Counted from the stretch's first letter, positions 27,150-36,207 are shown. The stretch is 64,000 nucleotides of DNA from JAMXLO01 sp963812475 (GCA_963812475.1 CAWEVI010000005.1:124001-188000), one strand, 5' to 3'. Notes: generated from the letters alone by a model not told the origin. A program made the numbers and translations.

Positions 27150-28370
27150 GTGAAATACCTGTTCGTCCATCAGAACTTCCCCGGACAATACCTGCACATC
27201 GTCCGACACCTGGTCGCGTCGCGGCAGCATGACATCGTGTTTCTGACCGAGCCCAACGCGAACCAGATCCCCGGCGTCCGGAAGGTGCCGTATCCCAAAC
27301 CCAGCGGTCCGGCGCCGGAAACCCATGTCGCGGCGCGCGAACTGGACGGTGCCATGCGGCGGGCTGAAATCGTCGCGCACACCGCCGCCAATCTGAAGCA
27401 GCTTGGCTTCGAGCCGGACATCATCATCGGCCACCATGGCTGGGGCGAGATGCTGAACCTTTGCGACGTTTGGCCCGACGCACCCATGCTCGGCTATCTC
27501 GAGTTCTACTACTCCGCGACAGGCATCGATGTCGGCTTCGATCCGGAATTCCCGACGCACCCGTCGGATTTTCCGCGGATACGGGCCAAGAACGCCGTGA
27601 ACCTGTTGGCGCTCGCGCTTGACGCCAGCGCCCAGACGCCGACCCGATGGCAGCTCTCGACATATCCCGATTGGGCGCAGGAGCGGATCACGCTGTTGCC
27701 CGAAGGCGTGAACCTCGACGTGTGCAAACCGAACCCGCAGTCGCGGCGCCGCAGCCTGTCGATCGGTGACGCTACGATCAGGCCGAACGAGAAGCTGGTG
27801 ACCTACGTCGCGCGCGATCTGGAGCCGTATCGCGGGTTCCACGCGATGATGCGCGCCGTGCCGCACATGCTGAGGGCACGCAAGGACGTCCGGGTGGTCT
27901 TGGTCGGTGGCGACGGCATCAGCTACGGCATGCCGCCTGTGGAAGGCACCTGGCGGCAGAAGATGGTCGCCGAACTGGGCGACGGCATCGATCCGAAGCG
28001 CGTGCTGTTTCCCGGCCGGCTCGAGTACACGACCTACCTCGCGATGCTGCAGCGCTCGGATGCGCATGTCTATCTGACCTATCCGTTCGTGGCGTCATGG
28101 TCGCTGCGCGAGGCGCTTGCGACGGGCTGTGTGGTGATTGCGAGCGACACGCCGACAGTGCGGGAGTTCGTCACGCACGAGCAGAACGGACTGCTGGTGT
28201 CGTTCTTCGATCCGAAGGGGATCGCGGATACGGTGCTGCGCGTGCTCGAGGATGCGACGCTCGCGCGCCGGCTGCGGGAGGATGCGCGGCAGTATGCGGA
28301 GCAGAACCTCGCGATGGCGGATTATCTGGCCGCCTATGAGGCGATCATCGGCCGGCTGGCCGGTGGGTGA
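27150..28370 (+). CDS. Glycosyltransferase family 4 protein
   Basis: The 406-residue enzyme is a GT-B glycosyltransferase. It starts KYLFVHQNFPGQYLHIVRHL, a form common to a proteobacterial GT4 subgroup. A central LLPEGVNLDVCKPN and a C-terminal donor domain follow, with TYVARDLEPYRGFHAMMRA, VVLVGGDGISYG and the nucleotide-sugar region PFVASWSLREALATGCVVIAS (E-x7-E-like). The start codon is GTG at 27150. It is the last gene of the exporter/Sel1/glycosyltransferase block and lies just after the broken ChW-like gene. It likely takes part in building a surface polysaccharide or glycan; the sugar is unknown. Confidence 0.92.
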   Translation: MKYLFVHQNFPGQYLHIVRHLVASRQHDIVFLTEPNANQIPGVRKVPYPKPSGPAPETHVAARELDGAMRRAEIVAHTAANLKQLGFEPDIIIGHHGWGEMLNLCDVWPDAPMLGYLEFYYSATGIDVGFDPEFPTHPSDFPRIRAKNAVNLLALALDASAQTPTRWQLSTYPDWAQERITLLPEGVNLDVCKPNPQSRRRSLSIGDATIRPNEKLVTYVARDLEPYRGFHAMMRAVPHMLRARKDVRVVLVGGDGISYGMPPVEGTWRQKMVAELGDGIDPKRVLFPGRLEYTTYLAMLQRSDAHVYLTYPFVASWSLREALATGCVVIASDTPTVREFVTHEQNGLLVSFFDPKGIADTVLRVLEDATLARRLREDARQYAEQNLAMADYLAAYEAIIGRLAGG

Positions 28371-28577
28371 CACATTGCAACGGCCATCGTCGATGACCGC
28401 GTCGGTTCTCCGCCAGTCCGTTTTCGGGTTGGAGGGCGGCGCTCGTCTATAGCGCCGAGGTGTCGCGGCTACAGCACCAAACAACGAAGCTATTCGCCAG
28501 GATCGCTCCCTGCTTGGACAGAGCGGCAACCCAAGTCACACTCCGCGCAAACAACGACGATCCCAGGCAGGAAAACC

Positions 28578-30191
28578 ATGCAAGCAGACTATGTGATCGT
28601 GGGCGCCGGCTCGGCCGGCTGCGTCCTGGCCACCCGCCTTACCGAGGATGCGAACACCAGCGTCATCCTGATCGAGGCCGGCGGCAAGGATTACAATCCG
28701 CTGATCCATGTCCCGGCGGGCTTCTACAAAATGCTCGACCACGACAAGCTGACCTGGAAATATCGTTCCGAGCCCGATCCCGGGACGAACGGTCGGGCCA
28801 TCGTCTATACGCGCGGCCGCGTGGTTGGCGGATCGTCCTCGATCAACGGCCTGGTCTACATTCGCGGCCAGCCCGAGGACTACGATCATTGGGCACAGCT
28901 GGGGAACCGTGGCTGGGGCTGGGACGACTGTCTTCCCCTGTTTCGTGCCGCCGAACGCTGGGAAGGCCAGGAGAATGAGGTCCGGGGCAAGGACGGCCCG
29001 CTGCACACCTCGAACATGGACCGCTCGCCGCTCTGCGCGGCGGTGGTTGAATCCGGCAAACAGATGGGCCTGGCCTACCAGGAGGACGTGAACGGGATCA
29101 CGCACGGCTCGATCGACACGATCGGCTGGTGCCAGCAGACCCGCAAGGGACGGCGGCGGGCCAGCGCGGCGCGCACCTACCTGGCGCAGGCTTTGTCGCG
29201 GCCGAACCTGCGGCTGATCACCAATGCCATGGTCCATCGTGTGATCTTCGAGGGCAAACGCGCCCTCGGTGTGGAATTCGGTCGTGGTGGCGTCACACAG
29301 CGCGCGACGGCCGGGCGCGAGGTGATCCTGTCGGCGGGTGCGATCGGCTCCCCGCACATCCTGCAACTGTCCGGTGTCGGCGATGCCGAGAATCTGTCCG
29401 AAATCGGCGTTCCGGTCGTGCATGCGCTGAATGGCGTCGGGCGCAACATGCAGGATCATTTCCAGGCGCGCATTTCCTATCCGGTCGCCGGCCTCGCCAC
29501 GGCGAACGAAAAGGCGCGCGGCATTCCGCTGGCGATCGAGGTGCTGCGCTGGATGTTCACCGGCAAGGGTATGCTGACCTACAGCCCATCGCTGGTCGCT
29601 GCATCGGTGAAGGTGCTGGAGTCATCGGCCTCGTCCGACATGCAGATCACCTTCGCGCCCGGCAGCTTCAAGGACGGGCAGATCGGCGAGTTGGAGGAAA
29701 CCCCGGGCGTCAGCGCCGGCGCTTGGCAGATGCGCCCGCTGTCGCGTGGTTATGTGAGGGCGAACTCGAACCGGCCCGAGGACATGCCGCTGATCAATCC
29801 GCGCTACCTCTCGGACGAGACCGACCGCATGGCGCTGTTGGGTGGCCTGCGTTTCGCCAGGCGCATGTTCGAGGCGCCCGCCCTTGCACCCTATGTGCTG
29901 GCGGAAAGCCTGCCCGGCAAGGACGTGCGGACCGACGACGAGTTGCTGGACTACGCGCGGCGTTATGGCGGCACCTGCTATCACGCCACCTGCACCTGCA
30001 TGATGGGGCAACATCCATTGGCCGTCGTCGACGATCAGTTGCGGGTGCACGGAATGGAGGGACTGCGCGTGATCGACGCATCCATCATGCCGGCGGTGAC
30101 ATCGACCAACACCAACGCACCCACCATCATGATCGCCGAAAAAGGCGCGGCCATGATCAAGGCGGCCGCTCGGGAGCGGCTGGCGGCTTGA
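28578..30191 (+). CDS. GMC family oxidoreductase (choline dehydrogenase-like)
   Basis: The complete 537-residue FAD enzyme has the N-terminal dinucleotide motif YVIVGAGSAGCVLATRL followed by IEAGG. The first GMC signature GRVVGGSSSINGLVYIRG lies near residue 80-97, and the second, GAIGSPHILQLSGVG, near 255-270. The active-site histidine is in YGGTCYHATCTCMMG, with the closing TSTNTNAPTIMIAEKGA. It oxidises an alcohol, possibly choline-like or a glucose-methanol-choline type substrate; no betaine aldehyde dehydrogenase is adjacent. An AGGA lies 6 bases before the ATG. It appears to be transcribed alone, from the 207-base gap after the GT4 gene. Confidence 0.94.
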   Translation: MQADYVIVGAGSAGCVLATRLTEDANTSVILIEAGGKDYNPLIHVPAGFYKMLDHDKLTWKYRSEPDPGTNGRAIVYTRGRVVGGSSSINGLVYIRGQPEDYDHWAQLGNRGWGWDDCLPLFRAAERWEGQENEVRGKDGPLHTSNMDRSPLCAAVVESGKQMGLAYQEDVNGITHGSIDTIGWCQQTRKGRRRASAARTYLAQALSRPNLRLITNAMVHRVIFEGKRALGVEFGRGGVTQRATAGREVILSAGAIGSPHILQLSGVGDAENLSEIGVPVVHALNGVGRNMQDHFQARISYPVAGLATANEKARGIPLAIEVLRWMFTGKGMLTYSPSLVAASVKVLESSASSDMQITFAPGSFKDGQIGELEETPGVSAGAWQMRPLSRGYVRANSNRPEDMPLINPRYLSDETDRMALLGGLRFARRMFEAPALAPYVLAESLPGKDVRTDDELLDYARRYGGTCYHATCTCMMGQHPLAVVDDQLRVHGMEGLRVIDASIMPAVTSTNTNAPTIMIAEKGAAMIKAAARERLAA

Positions 30192-30204
30192 GGGTGATGA
30201 CGGC

Positions 30205-30572
30205 TCTTCACCGGTGGCGGTTGGTATTCTCGGAGCCCGCCGGCCTCGTATGGTGACGTGTCACGTGACGCGACGATGAAGCCACGCGAGGCGGCGATGT
30301 ATCGGCGTCGGAAGGCCGCGACAGGAGTACGAGCATTAGTGACGTGCAGCATCGCTGTCGAACGGCAGCAAGCGATCGCCAAACAGCTCGAGGAAGCCAT
30401 AGAGCGCGCGCGTGAAGGTGTTTCTGCGCGTGCCCGCCCGCAGCACGGCGATCCCGAACAACAGCTCCGCGAGGCTGACACTGGTGAGGTAGCGTTTCGG
30501 CGGCCTGCTCGTTCAACCAGGCCGCACGGTGGGATTTGGCGCCGGGCGCGCGCCCTCGGAGATCACATTGGG
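30205..30572 (-). pseudogene. VapC-type PIN domain toxin remnant with several frameshifts
   Basis: Minus-strand pieces in different frames line up with a FitB/VapC PIN protein. In order they are NVISEGARPAPNPTVR, AAWLNEQAAETL, YLTSVSLAELLFGIAVLRAG, ALYGFLELFGDRLLPFDSDAA and YIAASRGFIVASRDTSPYEAGG. Together they cover nearly the whole domain, including the aspartates in DRLLPFD and SRDTSP. At least three frameshifts separate them, so no functional toxin can be made. No antitoxin gene is visible next to it. Confidence 0.75.
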
Positions 30573-30785
30573 TCCTCCTATTGTCCAGACGAAGCAGATG
30601 CGCCAATGGCGGCGCACGGACGGCTGGATATCCTGTTCAACAATGCTGGTGTCAGCTTTTCCCCAGGGTCGCGGACATCACCGTGGACATCTGGGACCCG
30701 CGAGCTCGGCGTGCACGGAATCATGCATGAAATCCGCCCTCTCGAATCGAGAGCGGTCAAGCAGGGGACTACCACAAGCGGCATA
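30573..30785 (+). pseudogene. Short-chain dehydrogenase (SDR) remnant
   Basis: The plus strand reads PDEADAPMAAHGRLDILFNN and then NAGVSFSP, the NNAG signature of classical SDRs. After a frame change VADITVDIWD follows, and after another RELGVHGIMHEI. These pieces match the central part of an SDR around strand 4 to helix 5. The Rossmann N-terminus and the YxxxK active site are missing. It is a decayed fragment, perhaps moved in with neighbouring debris. Confidence 0.65.
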
Positions 30786-30792
30786 GAACCTC

Positions 30793-30901
30793 TTTGCGTT
30801 ATTTGCGGCCCTTTGCGTGTTTTGCGTTAAATCCTTGCTTCGATCCAACAAGCGAAAAAGATCATAACGCAAATAACGCAAAGGGCCGCAAACAACGCAA
30901 A
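30793..30901. repeat. Near-perfect 37-bp inverted repeat with 35-base spacer
   Basis: The left arm (30793-30829) starts TTTGCGTTATTTGCGG and the right arm (30865-30901) is its reverse complement with three mismatches. Each arm itself is made of TTTGCG-containing units, so it is internally repetitive. Composition is much more A/T-rich than the genome around it. It could form a long hairpin, or be the end of a small mobile element. Confidence 0.85.
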
Positions 30902-31066
30902 CAGACAGGCACTGTCGGCGACCACGGCGCAAATACCACAGATCGAAGACGAACCGGCGCACTGGTGATCCATGGCGGCATGACGGCGCAGTAAACGCGT
31001 ATCGGTCCCCGGTCCGGCCACGCGGCGCTTGGGCCGGGCAAAAAAGACCTTCCAACAGGCCGCCGC

Positions 31067-32122
31067 TTACTCCTCCGCAGTCAGCCGCGCCGCCTGATCC
31101 TCCGCGGTCAGCGCATCGATGAACTCGTCGAGCTCACCGACCATCACACGGTCGATCTTGTAGAGTGTCAAATTGATCCGATGGTCGGAGACACGGCCCT
31201 GCGGAAAATTGTAGGTCCTGATGCGCTCCGAGCGGTCGCCGGTGCCGACCTGCGACTTGCGGTCGGCGGCGCGCGTCGCATGCAGCGTGGCACGCTGCTG
31301 CTCATACAGCCGGGCGCGCAGCACCTTCATCGCCTTGGCGCGGTTCTTGTGCTGGCTCTTCTCCTCCTGCATCGCGACGACGATGCCCGACGGAAGATGC
31401 GTGATGCGCACCGCGCTGTCGGTCTTGTTGACATGCTGGCCGCCCGCACCGGACGCGCGATACGTGTCGATGCGGAGATCGCCTTCGTCGATCTGCACAT
31501 CCACCTCCTCGGCTTCCGGCAGCACGGCGACGGTGACGGTGGAGGTATGAATCCGCCCCTGGCTCTCGGTGGTCGGCACGCGCTGCACGCGATGCACGCC
31601 GGATTCGTATTTCAGCCGGGCGAACACGCCGCGACCGGTGATCTCGGCTATGCCTTCCTTCAACCCGCCCAGTTCGGTGTCGTTGTATTCGAGAATCTCC
31701 CAGCGCCATCCACGGTTTTCCGCATAGCGCTGATACATCGCAAACAACTCGGTCGCGAACAGCGCCGCCTCGTCGCCGCCGGCGGCGGGTCGCAGTTCCA
31801 GGATCGCGGCGCGTTCGTCGGCCGTATCCTTGGGCAGCAACGCAATGCGGATTTCGTGCTGAAGCGCGGGAACCTGTTCCTTGAGCGAGCGCAGTTCGGC
31901 TTCGGCCAGTTCGCGCATTTCCGGATCGGCAAGCAATGCCTCGGCTTCCGCCTGAGCGCGTTCGGCGGCACGCAGGTCGCCGATGCGCGCGACCACCGGC
32001 TCGATGTCCGACAGCTCCTTCGACGCCTTGACGTAACTCTCGCCCGACAACCCCCGGGTCAGCATGTCGCGCAGTTCCTCGGCGCGCGCGGCGATGCGGT
32101 CGAGCTTCGACGCAAGGTTCAT
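31067..32122 (-). CDS. prfA: Peptide chain release factor 1
   Basis: RF1 releases the finished chain at UAA and UAG. The 351-residue protein has the codon-recognition region RVPTTESQGRIHTST (PxT-type tripeptide PTT near 183-185) and the catalytic GGQ in GAGGQHVNKTDSAVRITH at 227-229. Its start overlaps the stop of hisS by 4 bases (ATGA), so the two are translated together. Unlike many alphaproteobacteria, no prmC methylase gene follows; the downstream DNA is degenerate. Confidence 0.97.
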   Translation of the reverse strand: MNLASKLDRIAARAEELRDMLTRGLSGESYVKASKELSDIEPVVARIGDLRAAERAQAEAEALLADPEMRELAEAELRSLKEQVPALQHEIRIALLPKDTADERAAILELRPAAGGDEAALFATELFAMYQRYAENRGWRWEILEYNDTELGGLKEGIAEITGRGVFARLKYESGVHRVQRVPTTESQGRIHTSTVTVAVLPEAEEVDVQIDEGDLRIDTYRASGAGGQHVNKTDSAVRITHLPSGIVVAMQEEKSQHKNRAKAMKVLRARLYEQQRATLHATRAADRKSQVGTGDRSERIRTYNFPQGRVSDHRINLTLYKIDRVMVGELDEFIDALTAEDQAARLTAEE

Positions 32123-33354
32123 GCGAAATGCGCGGCGAGCTCCGACAAAGCCACCGCCTCCTGGTCGCCCGTCGCGAGATCTTTCACCTGTACGACCCCG
32201 CGCGCGATGTCGTCATCGCCGAGGATCACCGCGGCGCGCGCGCCGATGCGGTTGGCGCGCTCCAATCGCCGCCGCAGGTTGCCGCGATAGGCCATCTCGG
32301 CTCGGAGGCCGGCATGCCGCAGTGTCTGGAGCACGATGAGCGCCACCGTCTCCGCGGCGTCTCCGATCGGCACCACGGCGACGGTCGCCGGCGCGGATGG
32401 CGGGGCATCAAGCAGCATCGCAAGACGCTCGATGCCCGCGGCCCAGCCGACCGCCGGCGTGGGAGGCCCACCCATCTCCTCGACCAGGCCATCGTAACGC
32501 CCGCCCGCCATCACTGTCCCCTGCGCGCCGAGTTTGGTGGTGACGAATTCGAACGCGGTATGGCCATAGTAGTCGAGCCCGCGAACGATGCGCGGGTTCT
32601 CGCGGAACGGCACGTCGAAGCGCTCCAGATGAGCCTTCAGGCGGCCGTAGAACGCGGCAGCCGGCTCGGTCAGGTAGCCGGCGATGGTGGGCGCGTTGGC
32701 CACGATGCGCCGATCGGCCTCATCCTTGGAGTCCAGAATGCGTAGCGGATTGCGGTCGAGCCGCGCCAGGCTATCGGCCGACAGCGCCGCCTGATGTTCG
32801 GTGAAGTACGCCACCAGGGCGTCGCGATAGGCGGCACGGCTTGCCTTGTCGCCAAGTGTGTTGACCTCCAACACGGTATCGCCTGCGACGCCGAGGGCCT
32901 GAAGGATATCCCAGCCGCAGGCGATCACCTCGGCATCGGCCAGCGGCTCGGAGGGGCCGATCAGCTCGATGCCAATCTGGTGGAACTGCCGGTAGCGCCC
33001 CTTCTGCGGCCGCTCGTAGCGGAACATCGGGCCGGCGTAGAACACCTTCTGCGGCAGCGACTGGGTCAGGCCGTTGGTCACCAGAGCGCGGCACACGCCG
33101 GCGGTGCCCTCGGGCCGCAGCGTGATGGGCTCACCGCCGCGGTCCTCGAAGCTGTACATCTCCTTCATCACCACGTCGGAGGTTTCCCCCAGCGTGCGGG
33201 AGAACACGCGGGTGTCCTCGAAGATCGGCGTGGTCCATTCGTCGAAGCCATAGGCGGCGGCGACGCGGCGGGACGTGTCCACCACATGGCTGTGGCGGCG
33301 CTGGTCCTCGCCGATCATGTCGTGGGTGCCGCGGGCTGGCTGGAGGTCGGTCAC
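32119..33354 (-). CDS. hisS: Histidine-tRNA ligase
   Basis: The class II synthetase charges tRNA-His. The 411-residue sequence has the hisS start ARGTHDMIGEDQ, motif 1 region AAYGFDEWTTPIFEDT, motif 2 FYAGPMFRYERPQKGRYRQFHQ and the HisA box GLDYYGHTAFEF. A C-terminal anticodon-binding part follows (VVPIGDAAETVALIVLQTLR). Length is normal. It is upstream of and overlaps prfA. In Escherichia coli hisS follows ispG directly; here about 2.8 kb with a permease and a HEPN/MNT pair separate them. Confidence 0.97.
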   Translation of the reverse strand: MTDLQPARGTHDMIGEDQRRHSHVVDTSRRVAAAYGFDEWTTPIFEDTRVFSRTLGETSDVVMKEMYSFEDRGGEPITLRPEGTAGVCRALVTNGLTQSLPQKVFYAGPMFRYERPQKGRYRQFHQIGIELIGPSEPLADAEVIACGWDILQALGVAGDTVLEVNTLGDKASRAAYRDALVAYFTEHQAALSADSLARLDRNPLRILDSKDEADRRIVANAPTIAGYLTEPAAAFYGRLKAHLERFDVPFRENPRIVRGLDYYGHTAFEFVTTKLGAQGTVMAGGRYDGLVEEMGGPPTPAVGWAAGIERLAMLLDAPPSAPATVAVVPIGDAAETVALIVLQTLRHAGLRAEMAYRGNLRRRLERANRIGARAAVILGDDDIARGVVQVKDLATGDQEAVALSELAAHFA

Positions 33355-33487
33355 TGGTTCTGCTGCTGCGATCCTGGGGTGGTCCGGAAGGTAGCGTTCC
33401 GTGCCATGGAAGCAAGGAGTGGCGGGGCCTGAGCCGTAGCGTGGCCATCGGCATCACGGCGGCCCCGGTGAACGGTCGCCATCCCGG

Positions 33488-35113
33488 CTAAGGCAGCCGC
33501 ATCACCCCCGCATCGACGAAATGGAACCCGATGCCGATCACGATCAGATACACCAGCAGCACCAGGGTCCAGCCAAAGTTGTGCCGGATGACCTCGCCCT
33601 CGTTGCGCACGAACTTGCTGGTCGAGACGCCGACGCTGGCGGTCTGCGGCGCGATCGGCTTGCCGATCTCGGCGCCGACCGAGTTCAGCGTCGGCAGCAG
33701 CAGCGGCGGGAAGCCAAGCTGTACCCCGACCAGCGCCTGGAACTTGCCGAACATCGCGTTGGTCGAGGTGTTCGACCCCGACAGCGCCACGCCGATGAAT
33801 CCGAGGATGGGCGCCACCACGATGAACCACGTCCCGAGGTAGGAGAACCCCTTGGCGAGCGACGAGGCCATGCCCGAGAAATTGAACACATAGGCGAGGC
33901 CGAAGATGAAGACGCCAACCAGCATCGCTCCCCACATCTGATGGAACGTTTTGCGGAACAGCCCGCCGATGTCGGCGGGTTTCAGCTTGCCGGCGAGCAT
34001 CAGCAGCGCGACGACGATCAGCCATGACGCCAGGATCGCGGTGCCACCGATCCACGGGGCAAACTTGAATGCCGCTGTGATGGTGGCCTTGGTTTCCGGC
34101 GCGAGCGCCTGCACCTGAACGAAATACCAGCCGACCGCCGGCAGGCTGGACCACGGACCGGTCCACAGTGCGACCACCACGACCAGCACGGCGAACGGCA
34201 TCCAGGCGAGCGCCACTTCGCCGCCGGTCAGCCCATGTTCGCGGTCCTGTGCCGCGATGACCGATGCTTCGACTGGGTGGCCGCCGTGACCCATGATGCG
34301 GGTGGGTTGCCAGACCCTCAGCAGCAGCAGCAAGCCGCAGAAACACACGATAGAGCCCACCACATCCGGAAGGTACGGGCCGAAGTAGTAGGCCGTCGGC
34401 CATTGACCGAGCACGTAGCCAAGCGAGCCCACGACCGCGAGCGGCCAACCGTCCCTGAACCCCTCTTTGCCGGCCACAAGGTAGATCAGCACCCAAGGCG
34501 GCAGCAGCGCCAGGACGGCGACCACCGTGCCGACCGAGCCCGATAACGCCAGGAGGGGATACCCGGTCACCGCGGCCAACGCGATGATCGGCGCGCCAAG
34601 CGCCCCATAGGACACCGGCGCGTTATTGGCGATGGCGGCGACGCGGATGGCATCGAGATCGGTCAGCCCGAGCGAAATGAGGATCGGGGCCACCACTGCC
34701 CACGGATAGCCGAAGCCGACGAGGCCTTCGAGCAGCGCCCCGAACGCCCAGGCGAACAGCATCGTCTGCACCCGGATATCGAGCGTGCCCTGCGAGATGA
34801 GCCAGCGCCGGAAATTCTCGAACACGCCGCTGACACCGAGCGTGTTGAAAAGCATCAGGCCCCAGAAGGTGATCCAGTTGACATTCCAGATGCCAGTCGC
34901 CGAGCCATACACGTAGGCCCTGACCCCGTCGCCAAACGGCATCTGCCAGACCAGAAGCGCGAGCACGAACGTGACGATCGACCCGATCAGCACCGCCAGC
35001 CACGCGGAAACGCGGTACACCGCCAGCAGCACCAGCAGCAGCACGACCGGGATCAGGGCAATCAGGCACGTCAGACCCAGATTGCCGACCGGATCGACGA
35101 TTTGTGTGAACAT
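33488..35113 (-). CDS. L-lactate permease family transporter
   Basis: The 541-residue membrane protein belongs to the LldP/LctP family, which imports lactate and glycolate with protons. It has about 12-14 hydrophobic segments, starting LTCLIALIPVVLLLVLLAVY, and the family loops GVGFGYPWAVVAPILISLG-like (LLEGLVGFGYPWAVVAPIL) and IANNAPVSYGALGAPI. A C-terminal SGSNTSTNAMFG and GAEIGKPIAPQTASV complete it. The start at 35113 has GGAGG just upstream, while the frame open to 35314 gives an Arg-rich non-membrane extension. No lactate dehydrogenase gene lies alongside. It sits between ispG and hisS as an apparent insertion. Confidence 0.92.
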   Translation of the reverse strand: MFTQIVDPVGNLGLTCLIALIPVVLLLVLLAVYRVSAWLAVLIGSIVTFVLALLVWQMPFGDGVRAYVYGSATGIWNVNWITFWGLMLFNTLGVSGVFENFRRWLISQGTLDIRVQTMLFAWAFGALLEGLVGFGYPWAVVAPILISLGLTDLDAIRVAAIANNAPVSYGALGAPIIALAAVTGYPLLALSGSVGTVVAVLALLPPWVLIYLVAGKEGFRDGWPLAVVGSLGYVLGQWPTAYYFGPYLPDVVGSIVCFCGLLLLLRVWQPTRIMGHGGHPVEASVIAAQDREHGLTGGEVALAWMPFAVLVVVVALWTGPWSSLPAVGWYFVQVQALAPETKATITAAFKFAPWIGGTAILASWLIVVALLMLAGKLKPADIGGLFRKTFHQMWGAMLVGVFIFGLAYVFNFSGMASSLAKGFSYLGTWFIVVAPILGFIGVALSGSNTSTNAMFGKFQALVGVQLGFPPLLLPTLNSVGAEIGKPIAPQTASVGVSTSKFVRNEGEVIRHNFGWTLVLLVYLIVIGIGFHFVDAGVMRLP

Positions 35114-35365
35114 CGGACCTCCCCATTTCGCGCCCGTTGTGGGCTTGGAATCCGGCGGCGGTGTCATCAGGAAAAGGCGTGGTGCCGAATTCCAGCTGTT
35201 CGGCCGCGGAAGGGTCCCCCGGCGCACACGCCGGGTCAGATGGTGTGCCGCGACCCGGCAATTCCTCCCGCTGATCGAGCGACCGCTCCGGCTGCTGAAG
35301 CGGACGGAACGCAACGGTATCGTGTTGTTAGGGAATTACAAGGCTGACAGGAGGCTTGCGTCTTA
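35114..35365. other. Gap between the permease and the MNT gene
   Basis: These 252 bases hold the leader and promoter of the permease gene on the minus strand. No gene was recognised, and no clear promoter pair or hairpin could be named. Confidence 0.4.
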
Positions 35366-35674
35366 TCAGACCGGTAGAGGAACGCAGTCGGCCGCAATGC
35401 GCTTCCTGAACGCCGGCTCAACTGTCAGGAGATCGACGCAATCGACCTTGTAGGGCAGATCGGATTCCGACAGCGCCTCGGCGATCTGCCCAACCAGGGC
35501 CAACCCAAGTGGCTGGGTCCATTCGAGCGCCAGGTCGAGATCGGAGTAGGGCCGAGCTGCGCCATGCGCACGTGATCCGAATACGAACGCCCGTGCGCCA
35601 AGTGGCAGATGCTGCCGCAGAACGCTTAGCAGGATGGCAGCGTGCTCGGGCCGGATGTCCAGTGCGACCGTCAT
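35366..35674 (-). CDS. MNT-type minimal nucleotidyltransferase (antitoxin of a HEPN/MNT pair)
   Basis: The 102-residue protein has the minimal nucleotidyltransferase core VFGSRAHGAARPYSDLDLALE (the GSxxxG and SDLDL elements) and a third acidic position in KVDCVDLLTV. In HEPN/MNT modules this enzyme can adenylylate or otherwise neutralise its HEPN partner. ATG 35674 is chosen because it overlaps the HEPN gene's stop by 4 bases (ATGA) and starts MTVALDIRPEHAAIL; upstream residues are antisense-like. The final PLPV is the C-terminus. Confidence 0.88.
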   Translation of the reverse strand: MTVALDIRPEHAAILLSVLRQHLPLGARAFVFGSRAHGAARPYSDLDLALEWTQPLGLALVGQIAEALSESDLPYKVDCVDLLTVEPAFRKRIAADCVPLPV

Positions 35675-36102
35675 GCCATGCGCTGCCGCAACTGGTCGCG
35701 CAGATGCGCGGCCTCCGCCAGGAAATCGGGTATGCAATTCACCACCTGCATCGCGACGGCCGCGGCATAGGTGTGGCTGGTTCGGGCGCGCATATCCCGA
35801 TAAAGCCGCCATGCGGGCCAATCGCCCCGCAGCAGACCCTGTTCGTTCCCCGAGCGGATCATGTCCTGAAACGGCATTTGGCTGACAGCGTCCGGCGAGG
35901 CCGCGATCTGCCGCAGGTAACGGCGCAATATCCGATGGCTGAGTTCGTAGGTGAACTCGAAGCGCTGGATAAGGCCGTCGCGCAGCTGATCATCGTCGGG
36001 TTCGCGCTGGTGGCGTTCCAGGCCCTCCCGCAGACGTTCCACCGCATTCACAAGCGAGCTGATGTTGAGGAGGTCACGGCTGGGTCTGTCGCCATTCGTC
36101 AT
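35671..36102 (-). CDS. HEPN protein, HI0074 family (putative toxin of a HEPN/MNT pair)
   Basis: The 143-residue helical protein matches the nucleotidyltransferase-binding HI0074 family: NISSLVNAVERLREGL, RFEFTYELSHRILRRYL and the HEPN R-x4-H motif in MRARTSHTYAAAV near residue 111-116. HEPN proteins with this motif can be RNases held in check by the MNT partner. ATG 36102 is chosen; 36123 would add seven residues but has no ribosome binding site. It is the first gene of the pair and lies about 100 bases downstream of ispG. Confidence 0.88.
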   Translation of the reverse strand: MTNGDRPSRDLLNISSLVNAVERLREGLERHQREPDDDQLRDGLIQRFEFTYELSHRILRRYLRQIAASPDAVSQMPFQDMIRSGNEQGLLRGDWPAWRLYRDMRARTSHTYAAAVAMQVVNCIPDFLAEAAHLRDQLRQRMA

Positions 36103-36207
36103 CGTCGGGCCTGTCCCGATCATCCGTCGCGGCGTCTATGTCGACGCCCGGTGCCAAGGACCAGCCCGGGCATGACGCCGGGAGCTCAGACGGTCCACGG
36201 CCAAATT

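Larger units (their letters stand above)
30192..31066. other. Degenerate region with gene remnants after prfA and GMC
   Basis: The 875 bases between two convergent genes hold no intact gene. They contain a frameshifted VapC remnant (30205-30572, minus), an SDR remnant (30573-30785, plus) and a 37-bp inverted repeat (30793-30901). The rest (30902-31066) shows nothing recognisable. prmC, which often follows prfA, is not here. Confidence 0.7.
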
